6,836 nucleotides of DNA, from the NCBI GenBank assembly GCA_035289905.1, contig DATDVT010000044.1, forward strand, positions 1-6,836. The letters run 5' to 3'. Each line of letters begins with the position of its first letter. The stretch's first letter is position 1. Source of the DNA: DATDVT01 sp035289905 (GTDB taxonomy: Archaea; Nanobdellota; Nanobdellia; SCGC-AAA011-G17; GW2011-AR18). The position numbers were made by a program, and so were the translations under genes. This document shows, one piece after another, positions 1 to 5,812 of the stretch. The notes under the pieces were generated by a model. The model did no database searches and was not told the origin of the DNA. It was given only the letters and a program-made list of their open reading frames with translations.

Positions 1-99
1 AAAATTAGATTTATTCTCACAACTATAAAGAGCAGTAAGTAATGCTCCAGTTGCTAATAAATATCTTCCAGTTTGTTTTATTGAATTATATATTGTCAT
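1..99 (-). CDS. N-terminus of a membrane-anchored or lipoprotein-like protein (partial)
   Basis: An ATG at 97-99 on the minus strand opens 33 codons that continue without a stop to the left edge, so only the N-terminus is visible. The peptide begins MTIYNSIKQTGRYLL, carries basic residues at positions 8 and 12, then a hydrophobic stretch of about residues 13-25 (YLLATGALLTALY), then Ser26-Cys27 followed by a polar ENKSN. This is the layout of a signal peptide; LYSC resembles a lipobox, although Tyr at -2 is unusual. Family knowledge: archaeal lipoproteins with a Cys after the hydrophobic core exist, but lipidation cannot be shown here. The start is supported by a TATA-like box about 26 bases upstream (121-130). 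Function unknown; it could also be a plain membrane-anchored protein. Confidence 0.6.
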   Translation of the reverse strand, partial: MTIYNSIKQTGRYLLATGALLTALYSCENKSNF

Positions 100-120
100 T
101 ACTAACCAGTAAGATATTTA

Positions 121-130
121 GTATTTAAGA
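121..130 (-). promoter_or_regulatory. TATA-like box for the partial gene at 1-99
   Basis: The minus strand reads TCTTAAATAC, centred about 26 bases before the ATG at 99. This is the same spacing as at the other promoters of the window and predicts transcription starting at or next to the start codon (leaderless). Confidence 0.5.
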
Positions 131-189
131 GTTTTGGTATGTATTTTATGCTACTAAAAGTGCACAACTCTTCCGAGGTTATTTACATT

Positions 190-195
190 AAAAAA
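190..195 (-). terminator. Oligo-T terminator candidate after the glucose dehydrogenase gene
   Basis: Six consecutive T on the minus strand lie 27 bases after the TAA stop at 222-224. Archaeal RNA polymerases commonly terminate at such T-runs without a hairpin, and none is evident here. The rest of 132-221 holds no convincing gene. Confidence 0.35.
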
Positions 196-221
196 GAGTA
201 TTTAATATAAGAACTATCTTA

Positions 222-1274
222 TTAAAAAGAAATGGTAGTTTTAATATCCTCTCTTCTCTTCTCAAAAGCATCTCTAAAATTATCAACATGAAGCCTTTTA
301 GTAATAATTCTTTCTAAAACACTAGGCCATCTCTTCTTAATTTCAGCAAATCTTTTAACACCCCTTTTATAATCTCTAATATTAGCATTTACAGCACCAA
401 ATACAACTTTATTTCCTAAAACAGTTTGTAAATTAATTAAATCCATTGGAAAAATAACATTATTTTTTTCAGGCGTAATACTCGATAAACATAAAACACC
501 ATTATTTGCTAAATTTTTCCATATAAGGGGAATAACCTTAGCATTTCCACTTGCTTCAAAAATATAATCAAAATTATATTCTCCAGCTAAAAAATCCCTA
601 ATATGCGTTTTTTCTGTTGAAATATAATGTGCACCAATAGCTTCTACAATTCTAGATTTTTCATTTCCTTTTAGACTCTTAGCAACAACAAAAGTATCTA
701 TTTCCTTTAATCTTAATAACATTGATTCTAATAGACCGATTGGTCCAGCACCAATAACTAAAGCTTTTTTAGGATTCCATATTAATCTTTCTTGTATTTT
801 AAAGGCTTGATAAAGTGATTTTTCACACACACTTAATGGTTCTAACAAAACACCAACATCAATCTGTTCTTCAGGTATTAAAATTAAGTTCTCTTCTTTA
901 TCAGAATAATACTCAGCCATAACGCCTTGTACACCCTTAATTCCTGCTTCTGTATAATTCCCAGTTGAACACATATCAACATAACCTGAACTACAATTAA
1001 CACATTTAGAACAACTTCTTCTAACCATTCTAACCACATAATCATCTTTTCTAAAATCCCCATTTGTTTCAACTATTTTTCCTAAAGATTCATGTCCTAA
1101 AATTAAATATTCATATCCTTCTGGAGCTTCACCATACAATCCATCAATTATCTCTAAATCTGTTCTACAAACCCCAGTTTCAACAACCTTAACTAAAACC
1201 TGATCTCTATCAAGATTAGAATCTATTAATCTTAAGGAATTCCTTTGTAAAGGAGTAACTGCTATTGCTTTCAT
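222..1274 (-). CDS. gdh: Glucose 1-dehydrogenase-type zinc-dependent alcohol dehydrogenase (MDR family)
   Basis: A 350-residue medium-chain dehydrogenase of full length. The N-terminal catalytic domain shows the zinc-site Cys36 with Thr38-Asp39, Gly60-His61-Glu62 and Glu145-Pro146. A structural-zinc lobe has Cys88, Cys91, Cys94 and Cys102. The nucleotide-binding fold carries GAGPIG at 175-180. The C-terminal third (LGNKVVFGAVNANIRDYKRG at 286-305, then a WP and ITKRLHV region) matches the archaeal glucose dehydrogenase C-terminal domain rather than generic alcohol dehydrogenases. Archaeal members oxidise glucose (some also galactose) to the lactone with NAD(P), the entry step of the non-phosphorylated or semi-phosphorylated Entner-Doudoroff route. 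Exact sugar and cofactor preference cannot be read here. It follows the ribosomal operon by 25 bases but has its own TATA-like box and an apparently leaderless ATG. Confidence 0.87.
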   Translation of the reverse strand: MKAIAVTPLQRNSLRLIDSNLDRDQVLVKVVETGVCRTDLEIIDGLYGEAPEGYEYLILGHESLGKIVETNGDFRKDDYVVRMVRRSCSKCVNCSSGYVDMCSTGNYTEAGIKGVQGVMAEYYSDKEENLILIPEEQIDVGVLLEPLSVCEKSLYQAFKIQERLIWNPKKALVIGAGPIGLLESMLLRLKEIDTFVVAKSLKGNEKSRIVEAIGAHYISTEKTHIRDFLAGEYNFDYIFEASGNAKVIPLIWKNLANNGVLCLSSITPEKNNVIFPMDLINLQTVLGNKVVFGAVNANIRDYKRGVKRFAEIKKRWPSVLERIITKRLHVDNFRDAFEKRREDIKTTISF

Positions 1275-1293
1275 TGAATTTCTTGAAAAGCTT

Positions 1294-1304
1294 TAATATT
1301 TAAG
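1294..1304 (-). promoter_or_regulatory. TATA-like box for gdh, overlapping the uL16 stop codon
   Basis: The minus strand reads CTTAAATATTA, centred about 25 bases before the ATG at 1274. It overlaps the stop codon of the upstream ribosomal gene (1300-1302), so gdh probably has its own promoter embedded at the operon end, though read-through from the operon is also possible. Confidence 0.45.
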
Positions 1305-1836
1305 AATTATTATTCTTTTTTTCTACTAAAATTTTAATACCACAAGGTAATTTTGGAGAAACTGAGGATAAAACCTTTTTAGCTATTTCAACATGTGAAT
1401 CACCAACATAAGCAGTGAATAAAGGTTCATTCTTTTTTACTCTTATAGCCATAGTTGTAATCTTTCCATATGAATGAGACATACCTGATTGCACTCTATC
1501 TGCCTTATTACCACCAGCTGCACCCTTATTTTCCCTTATAGCATGATGAGGATATTTATTAATTTTTAATTTATAACCTGTTTTACCTATCTTCTCTTGC
1601 ATTTCTCTATTAATCATTGTTCTTGCTGCTTCAATCGCATTATGTCTTATATTTAAATCTCTTATTGAAACTAATTTAACAGCATTAGAATAATTTTCTG
1701 TTTTATCACCCATATCAAATCTTACAATTTTGTGATTTGGTATCCCACGTAAAAAATTATGTTTTTTAAACTTAGATTTTCTAGTATATGGCCTCTTTAA
1801 TCTTCTATATGCCCTAAAAACCCTTAATCCTGCCAT
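1300..1836 (-). CDS. rpl10e: Large ribosomal subunit protein uL16 (archaeal L10e)
   Basis: A 178-residue basic protein with the usual length and architecture of archaeal L10e/uL16. The N-terminus MAGLRVFRAYRRLKRPYTRK fits, and the conserved core PHHAIREN (96-103) is followed by a Gly/Ala-rich loop and ADRVQSGM (112-119). This is the functional loop region near tRNA in the 50S subunit in known structures. The protein helps position tRNA between the peptidyl-transferase centre and elongation-factor sites. The ATG overlaps the eL33 stop by one base (TAATG), so the two are probably translated in a coupled manner from one mRNA. The C-terminus ends in a Lys/Asn tail. No missing key segment is apparent. 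Confidence 0.96.
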   Translation of the reverse strand: MAGLRVFRAYRRLKRPYTRKSKFKKHNFLRGIPNHKIVRFDMGDKTENYSNAVKLVSIRDLNIRHNAIEAARTMINREMQEKIGKTGYKLKINKYPHHAIRENKGAAGGNKADRVQSGMSHSYGKITTMAIRVKKNEPLFTAYVGDSHVEIAKKVLSSVSPKLPCGIKILVEKKNNNS

Positions 1837-2093
1837 TATCCTACCTTTACTTTATTAAAAACAGCTTGTCCTGGCATACCCTTTTCAAATCTTGCCCTTA
1901 CACAGCCCTTATTACCATGTGCAGAAATAATCTCTCCTGTTATCTCTTTTCCAGCAGGGGATTTCCAAACTACTTTTTTTCCTACTAATCTGCTAGCTTC
2001 CAATCTTTTGTCTATATCTAATAATTTAATTATCATCTGATTACCTTTAATTACTCTCTTACTCCTTCTAAAACTAGTAATTTGTGCTTCCAT
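1836..2093 (-). CDS. rpl35ae: Large ribosomal subunit protein eL33 (L35Ae)
   Basis: An 85-residue protein matching the L35Ae/eL33 family, which occurs in archaea and eukaryotes but not bacteria. The diagnostic C-terminal half is GKKVVWKSPAGKE (38-50), then GNKGCVRARFEKGMPGQA (60-77) and a short final beta strand. The N-terminal ~20 residues are basic and lead into a hydrophobic segment. It is the first gene of a two-gene operon with uL16, sharing one base with it. The ATG lies about 24 bases after the centre of a TATA-like box, implying a leaderless mRNA. The family binds 23S rRNA in the 50S subunit. Confidence 0.93.
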   Translation of the reverse strand: MEAQITSFRRSKRVIKGNQMIIKLLDIDKRLEASRLVGKKVVWKSPAGKEITGEIISAHGNKGCVRARFEKGMPGQAVFNKVKVG

Positions 2094-2111
2094 ATATTAA
2101 TGAGAAAATTA

Positions 2112-2122
2112 TATACTTATAA
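2112..2122 (-). promoter_or_regulatory. TATA box of the eL33-uL16 operon
   Basis: The minus strand reads TTATAAGTATA with an A/C-rich stretch (CGAAACC) just upstream that could serve as the TFB recognition element. The centre is about 24 bases before the ATG at 2093, consistent with leaderless transcription. Confidence 0.6.
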
Positions 2123-2216
2123 TGGTTTCGGTTAAAAAATTTATGTGTAGAGTTCTAAATTATGCTAAAATAAAACTTTTTTATAAAAATATTAGATTAA
2201 ATCTTTGAAATTAAAT

Positions 2217-2223
2217 AAAAAAA
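2217..2223 (-). terminator. Oligo-T terminator candidate after proS
   Basis: Seven T on the minus strand begin four bases after the proS TAA stop (2228-2230), and more short T-runs follow (around 2177-2182). This is a typical archaeal hairpin-free terminator. It separates proS from the ribosomal operon promoter downstream. Confidence 0.5.
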
Positions 2224-2227
2224 TATT

Positions 2228-3691
2228 TTAATAACTTCTAGCAATATAAACAATATGATTAGCTTTGTTTCCACAAATTACACATTTATCTGATTTTTTA
2301 GATAATATTTCCTTTTCTAATTTCTTACCTCTTACAGTAGCTAAAATCTCTTTTTCTACTTTTTTTGCACAATTAGCTCCATCCATTTCTACAGAACAAA
2401 AACCACATCTAGCTATCTTCCCAGAATTTATAACCTTTTTAAGCTCATTTTGATTTTTAGCATCCATGATACTATCATCAAACAAATGATCTGCTTGTTT
2501 TCTTAAATTTCTATCAATATCATCAGCTATCTTTCCTATATATTTTAAAAGATCTTTTTTTTCAATTATTTCTTTTTTATTAATATCTCTTCTAAAAATT
2601 GTTAATTTTTTGTCTTTAAATTCTTTTAAACCTAATTCTATTCTTAATGGTACACCCTTCATTTCCCAAAAATAAAATTTTTCTCCTGGTCTTTTTTCAC
2701 TATTATCAATTTCAACAGAAATATCTTTATTTTCTAATTCTTCTTTTATTTTTTTTGCTTCTTTCAATACAATATTATCCTGACTTATAAGAGTAATTAT
2801 AACTTGTAGTGGTGCAATTTTCCAAGGAAAACGTAAGCCTTTATCATCACCATGAACTGAAATTACACTAGCAAAAATTCTAGAAACTGCAGGTCCATAA
2901 CAAGTAAGCCATACAAACTTATCTTTTCCATCTTTATCTTTAAATTGAACATTAAATGCCTTTGAAAAATCTTGATTCAATAAATGTGTTGAAGGTTGTT
3001 GAACTACCCTTCCATCAGGATTTAAAACATCTGCAGCAAACGTTCTTTTTGCACCAGCAAATTTATCCCATGCTGGTCTTTCGAAAAATATAAGGGGTAA
3101 ACAATAAATATCATGTAAAACTTTCTTTGTTGTTTCCATATCTTCATATACTTGTATCATGGCTTTTTCTTCAGATTCATGAGCACAATGGGCCTCAATC
3201 CAGTGAAATTCTCTTGATCTTAAAAAAGGTCTTGTAGCCTTAGATTCATATCTAAAAACATTAGCTCTCTGATAAACCTTAAATGGTAAATCTTTGTAAC
3301 TTCGTATCCATAAAGAAAACATCTGATAAATTGCAGTTTCAGATGTAGGCCTTAAGGCTAATTTTTCCTCTATAGGTTCATCTGCTCCATGCGAAGTTAC
3401 CCAAAATACTTCAGGAGTAAATCCTTTAATATGAGAAGATTCTAATTTTAAATTTTTTTCAGGTATTAAAGTGGGAAAAAAATATGGTTTATGCCCTTTT
3501 TTTTGTAAAACCTTTTCTAAATACATATACATTTTTTCCATAGAAAGTACACTCCATGGTTGAAAGACTATAAAACCCTTTACATTGTATCTTAAATCAC
3601 CTAATTCAGCCTTTTGAACTATATCAGAATACCATTCAGAAAAATTATTCTTTTTAGACATTACTTTATTTTTATCTATTTGCTTCTTCAC
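2228..3691 (-). CDS. proS: Prolyl-tRNA synthetase, archaeal/eukaryotic type
   Basis: A 487-residue class II aminoacyl-tRNA synthetase that charges tRNA-Pro with proline in the cytoplasm. Visible in order: an N-terminal region with EWYSDIVQKAEL (19-30) and RYNVKGF typical of the archaeal form; the RPTSE loop (114-118); motif 2 around FRYE (146-149) and RPFLRSREFHW (154-164); HGDDKGLRFPWKIAPLQV (280-297) at the motif 3 region; an anticodon-binding domain from about 292-400; and a C-terminal domain with Cys429, Cys432, Cys441, Cys470 and Cys473, probably zinc-binding, ending in a terminal Tyr as usual for this type. The bacterial editing insertion is absent. The start is GTG at 3691, favoured by a TATA box 24-25 bases upstream; an ATG at 3661 (residue 11) is the alternative. 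Confidence 0.97.
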   Translation of the reverse strand: MKKQIDKNKVMSKKNNFSEWYSDIVQKAELGDLRYNVKGFIVFQPWSVLSMEKMYMYLEKVLQKKGHKPYFFPTLIPEKNLKLESSHIKGFTPEVFWVTSHGADEPIEEKLALRPTSETAIYQMFSLWIRSYKDLPFKVYQRANVFRYESKATRPFLRSREFHWIEAHCAHESEEKAMIQVYEDMETTKKVLHDIYCLPLIFFERPAWDKFAGAKRTFAADVLNPDGRVVQQPSTHLLNQDFSKAFNVQFKDKDGKDKFVWLTCYGPAVSRIFASVISVHGDDKGLRFPWKIAPLQVIITLISQDNIVLKEAKKIKEELENKDISVEIDNSEKRPGEKFYFWEMKGVPLRIELGLKEFKDKKLTIFRRDINKKEIIEKKDLLKYIGKIADDIDRNLRKQADHLFDDSIMDAKNQNELKKVINSGKIARCGFCSVEMDGANCAKKVEKEILATVRGKKLEKEILSKKSDKCVICGNKANHIVYIARSY

Positions 3692-3710
3692 ATATTCTTC
3701 TGATTTTAAC

Positions 3711-3720
3711 TTATTTATAA
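3711..3720 (-). promoter_or_regulatory. TATA box of proS
   Basis: The minus strand reads TTATAAATAA, centred 24-25 bases before the GTG at 3691. The spacing matches the other promoters in the window and is the main reason to prefer GTG 3691 over ATG 3661. Confidence 0.6.
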
Positions 3721-3740
3721 TATTTGTTGTTGAAAACCTT

Positions 3741-3748
3741 TTTATAAA
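3741..3748 (+). promoter_or_regulatory. TATA box of the pilin-like gene
   Basis: TTTATAAA on the plus strand is centred 24-25 bases before the ATG at 3769, with GAAAACC just upstream as a plausible TFB recognition element. It lies only 20 bases from the divergent proS TATA box. Confidence 0.6.
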
Positions 3749-3768
3749 CTATTTATTTAGATTAATCT

Positions 3769-4302
3769 ATGTTTAAGAAGGGTTATTTAAAAATACTAGA
3801 AGCAATTATATCTTTAGTATTAATCTTTTCTTTTGTAGTAGTAATGATTCCAAAATCTAAAGGTCCAGTGGATACTTCAGAAATTCCACAAGAACTAGAT
3901 TCAGCAGCTGATGTTATAATAAAACAATTACAATCAGATAATGATAAAAGGATTGTAATAGTAACTGAAACGGATGCTTTAATTAAAGAAACAATTATTT
4001 CAACAATTAAAGAAACTTTACCTGTATTTACTCCATGGACATTTAACTTTAAAGTTGAATGTTATAATTCAGATGATAGTGAATATTGTGTTGATAGTGG
4101 GGGAGTTATTCCTTCAATAAGATCAGATGCAAATAAAGAGCCAGTTGAAGAATATGATCTTACACCTTTAGGGAAAAATGTTTATCCAAAAATTCTATTT
4201 ATTACAGTAGAAGATGTTACTGAAAATCCTCCAGATAACGCAAATGAAATAACAGGAGAGCAATATAAAAAATTAACAATATATTTTTTTGAAACAACTT
4301 AG
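3769..4302 (+). CDS. Pilin-like, N-terminally membrane-anchored hypothetical protein
   Basis: A 177-residue protein. The N-terminus MFKKGYLKILEAIISLVLIF has two Lys, a Gly, a Glu at residue 11 and a hydrophobic helix of about residues 9-27, followed by a long extracytoplasmic-looking region. This resembles class III (type IV pilin-like) signal sequences, but the Glu is at +6 rather than the usual +5 if Gly5 is the -1 residue, so prepilin-peptidase processing is uncertain. The remainder is acidic, with alternating beta-type segments and two cysteines (Cys98, Cys107) nine residues apart that could form a disulfide outside the cell. A role as a minor pilin or surface-structure subunit is inference. 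ATG is chosen because it sits 24-25 bases after a TATA box. The gene is transcribed alone, between divergent proS and a convergent glycosyltransferase gene. Confidence 0.8.
   Translation: MFKKGYLKILEAIISLVLIFSFVVVMIPKSKGPVDTSEIPQELDSAADVIIKQLQSDNDKRIVIVTETDALIKETIISTIKETLPVFTPWTFNFKVECYNSDDSEYCVDSGGVIPSIRSDANKEPVEEYDLTPLGKNVYPKILFITVEDVTENPPDNANEITGEQYKKLTIYFFETT
4267..4272 (-). terminator. Oligo-T terminator candidate for the glycosyltransferase gene
   Basis: Six T on the minus strand lie 38 bases beyond the glycosyltransferase stop, inside the 3' end of the convergent pilin-like gene. No hairpin is evident. Confidence 0.3.
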
Positions 4303-4309
4303 ATAAAGA

Positions 4310-5458
4310 TTATTTGATTGAATTAAAATATTTTTTAAAAAATGCGTTAACTGAAAAATTTTTTTTAAAAACTTGTTTACACTCAGTTTTACTAATTTTT
4401 TCTACTATTTTCAAATTTTTAATTAGTTTCTCAGAACCATGTTCAAAAAATGGTATTCCCTTAAACTTTTCTAAGATTTCAGGAACCCCCCCATAATTAC
4501 TTCCAAAAACAGGAACCCCACAACTTAAAGCCTCTAAAGCTACTAAAGGCATATTTTCAGGCCACTTAGATGGTAAAATTAACACCATAGCATTACTAAT
4601 TATAGAATACTTCCTCTCGCCATCTATCCAACCAATATAATGAATATTTTTTTCTTTTAAATTGGTTATATACTTTGTTAAAGAACCACCCCCAGCAATA
4701 ACTAGATTTCCATTAAAAGATTTAAATAATTCAACTAATTCTTTAACACCTTTATATCTTTCCAATGCTCCAACAAATAAATAATAATTCCTAAACTCGT
4801 TTTTTTCAACCTTCATTGGGGTTGGAACAAAGTTATACAGAATTGCAACATTGAAATTATCATTTAATTTATCTGACATAAACTTAGAAGGAGCAATGAT
4901 TAAATCAATATCCTTTAAAACCTCATTAAATTTTTTTGTCAATCTAAAAAATTGATAGGGTTTAAAATGTTTTGAACAACATATAAAACAATTTAAAAAA
5001 TTTTTATTTTTTTTACACTCCTTCCATTTTCTTAATAGATCATATTTTGAACAAATTAGCCAATAATCGTGAGCAGTATATATATTCTTATAATTTCCTA
5101 TTTTTTTTAAAATATTCCATCCTAATAGAGAAATATTATGATGATGTACAACATCTGGTTTAATTTCATTAATTAATCTTTTAAATTCTTCCATGACTAA
5201 TTCAGAACTACTAAATGTATAATTGCTAAAACAATGCCAATTATAATACTTAGTTTTTATTCTAAAAACTTTGACATTCCCATCTTCAACTATTTTCTTA
5301 TTAAAATCATCTCTTTTAAATCTATATGCATCTAAAGAAGTTAACACATAAACTTGATGTCCTTTTTTAACTAAAGCTTCGGCTAAATATTTTACATGAA
5401 CACCATCGCCACCTAAAGAATAAGGAGGATAAAAACTACAAGTAAACAAAAATTTCAT
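4310..5458 (-). CDS. Glycosyltransferase, GT4-like (GT-B fold)
   Basis: A 382-residue retaining-type glycosyltransferase of normal family length. The N-terminal acceptor domain opens with FYPPYSLGGDGVHVKYLAEA (9-28), the Gly-rich loop typical of GT4 enzymes, and includes HHH (105-107) and HDYWLIC (130-136). The C-terminal nucleotide-sugar domain starts near residue 222 (YYLFVGALERYKGV, 225-238) and contains an E-x7-E motif, Glu301 to Glu309 within ENMPLVALEA, then GVPVFGSNYGGVPE (314-327). Cys136, Cys148, Cys157, Cys160 and Cys161 form a Cys-rich insertion seen in some GT4 relatives, possibly metal-binding or structural. No membrane segment is seen, so it is likely cytosolic or peripheral, transferring a sugar from a nucleotide donor to a surface glycan, N-glycan precursor or lipid. 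Donor and acceptor cannot be read. It stands alone, with its own promoter and no glycan cluster in view. Confidence 0.9.
   Translation of the reverse strand: MKFLFTCSFYPPYSLGGDGVHVKYLAEALVKKGHQVYVLTSLDAYRFKRDDFNKKIVEDGNVKVFRIKTKYYNWHCFSNYTFSSSELVMEEFKRLINEIKPDVVHHHNISLLGWNILKKIGNYKNIYTAHDYWLICSKYDLLRKWKECKKNKNFLNCFICCSKHFKPYQFFRLTKKFNEVLKDIDLIIAPSKFMSDKLNDNFNVAILYNFVPTPMKVEKNEFRNYYLFVGALERYKGVKELVELFKSFNGNLVIAGGGSLTKYITNLKEKNIHYIGWIDGERKYSIISNAMVLILPSKWPENMPLVALEALSCGVPVFGSNYGGVPEILEKFKGIPFFEHGSEKLIKNLKIVEKISKTECKQVFKKNFSVNAFFKKYFNSIK
4331..4336 (+). terminator. Oligo-T terminator candidate for the pilin-like gene
   Basis: Six T on the plus strand lie 28 bases after the TAG stop at 4300-4302, inside the 3' end of the convergent glycosyltransferase gene. 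Confidence 0.35.
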
Positions 5459-5478
5459 GACTCTTTAGTTACAATAAA

Positions 5479-5489
5479 TTATTTAAATA
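5479..5489 (-). promoter_or_regulatory. TATA-like box of the glycosyltransferase gene
   Basis: The minus strand reads TATTTAAATAA, centred about 26 bases before the ATG at 5458, predicting a leaderless mRNA. The rest of the 132-base gap (5459-5590) is very AT-rich and shows no further gene in any frame. Confidence 0.5.
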
Positions 5490-5590
5490 CATAGAGTATA
5501 ATCTAAAATATATTTTAAGAAAGACAAAATATATTATTTAATAGGCAACATAACTTATAAAAGAACAAATAATTAAAATAATAATAAATA

Positions 5591-5716
5591 TTAATGGTAT
5601 GCTAAGAACAACAATCTATAATTTGTTCCTTTAATTATATTATATTCTTTTGTCCATTCTTTTGGCAAAGAAATTACTTGTGTTGTTTCTGCGATTTGGA
5701 TTGTCTTTCTAATCAT
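5591..5716 (-). CDS. Truncated AbrB/SpoVT-type DNA-binding domain protein (41 aa)
   Basis: A short minus-strand reading frame from ATG 5716 to TAA 5591. It begins MIRKTIQIAETTQVISLPKE, continues WTKEYNIIKG (21-30), then ends in a divergent NYRLLFLAYH tail. The first 30 residues match the N-terminal swapped-hairpin AbrB/SpoVT domain that in archaea often precedes a PhoU-like regulator (pattern: IQI, a TQ/ST step, SLPKEW, YNIKKG). The last strand of the domain and any following PhoU region are missing. Shifted frames after residue 30 soon reach stops and do not restore the family pattern, so this is not a simple single frameshift. A good TATA box 25 bases upstream suggests it is still transcribed. 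It is either a remnant of a longer regulator or a genuine mini-regulator. It is divergent from the unknown gene at 5827. Confidence 0.6.
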   Translation of the reverse strand: MIRKTIQIAETTQVISLPKEWTKEYNIIKGTNYRLLFLAYH

Positions 5717-5736
5717 AAAACTTATAGTTTTTAATA

Positions 5737-5745
5737 ATTTATAAA
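5737..5745 (-). promoter_or_regulatory. TATA box of the AbrB-fragment gene
   Basis: The minus strand reads TTTATAAAT, a near-ideal archaeal TATA box, centred 25 bases before ATG 5716. It predicts a leaderless transcript and indicates that the short gene has kept its promoter. Confidence 0.6.
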
Positions 5746-5762
5746 GTTATTTAAAATTTATA

Positions 5763-5774
5763 AACCTTAAGGTT
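5763..5774. promoter_or_regulatory. 12-bp perfect palindrome between divergent promoters (operator candidate)
   Basis: AACCTTAAGGTT is an exact palindrome lying between the minus-strand TATA box (5737-5745) and the plus-strand TATA box (5798-5806). Its position suits a dimeric regulator acting on both promoters, but no binding protein is identified and it could be chance in AT-rich DNA. Confidence 0.35.
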
Positions 5775-5776
5775 AA

Positions 5777-5802
5777 TATAAGTATCTATCACAAGACTTA
5801 TA
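5777..5802. repeat. Inverted repeat with 7-bp arms reaching into a TATA box
   Basis: TATAAGT (5777-5783) and ACTTATA (5796-5802) are exact reverse complements separated by 12 bases. The right arm overlaps the plus-strand TATA box, so a bound protein could block TBP. Arms this AT-rich can also arise by chance. Confidence 0.3.
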
Positions 5803-5806
5803 AATA
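5798..5806 (+). promoter_or_regulatory. TATA box of the unknown two-gene unit
   Basis: TTATAAATA on the plus strand is centred 25 bases before GTG 5827 and 34 bases before the in-frame ATG 5836. By the spacing seen elsewhere in the window, GTG 5827 is the better start. Confidence 0.6.
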
Positions 5807-5812
5807 GATTTA

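Noticed and set aside
148..210. A 20-codon plus-strand reading frame from ATG 148 in a slightly less AT-rich patch
   Set aside because: Too short, no recognisable motif, no Shine-Dalgarno-like site and no TATA box at the spacing seen for other genes.
884..1072. Minus-strand 62-codon frame inside gdh
   Set aside because: It overlaps the structural-zinc region of a clearly real gene in another frame and has no motif of its own.
2094..2227. Possible small RNA between proS and the ribosomal operon
   Set aside because: No C/D box pair, tRNA-like fold or GC-rich island was found; the stretch is explained by a T-run terminator and the operon's TATA box.
2265..2453. Plus-strand 62-codon frame opposite the end of proS
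   Set aside because: It is antisense to the conserved Cys domain of proS; composition reflects the other strand.
4314..4496. Plus-strand 60-codon frame opposite the glycosyltransferase C-terminus
   Set aside because: Antisense shadow of a well-supported gene, with no promoter.
5459..5590. Possible remnant of the missing AbrB/PhoU C-terminal part downstream of the 41-aa frame
   Set aside because: All three minus-strand frames contain early stops and show no PhoU-like sequence.
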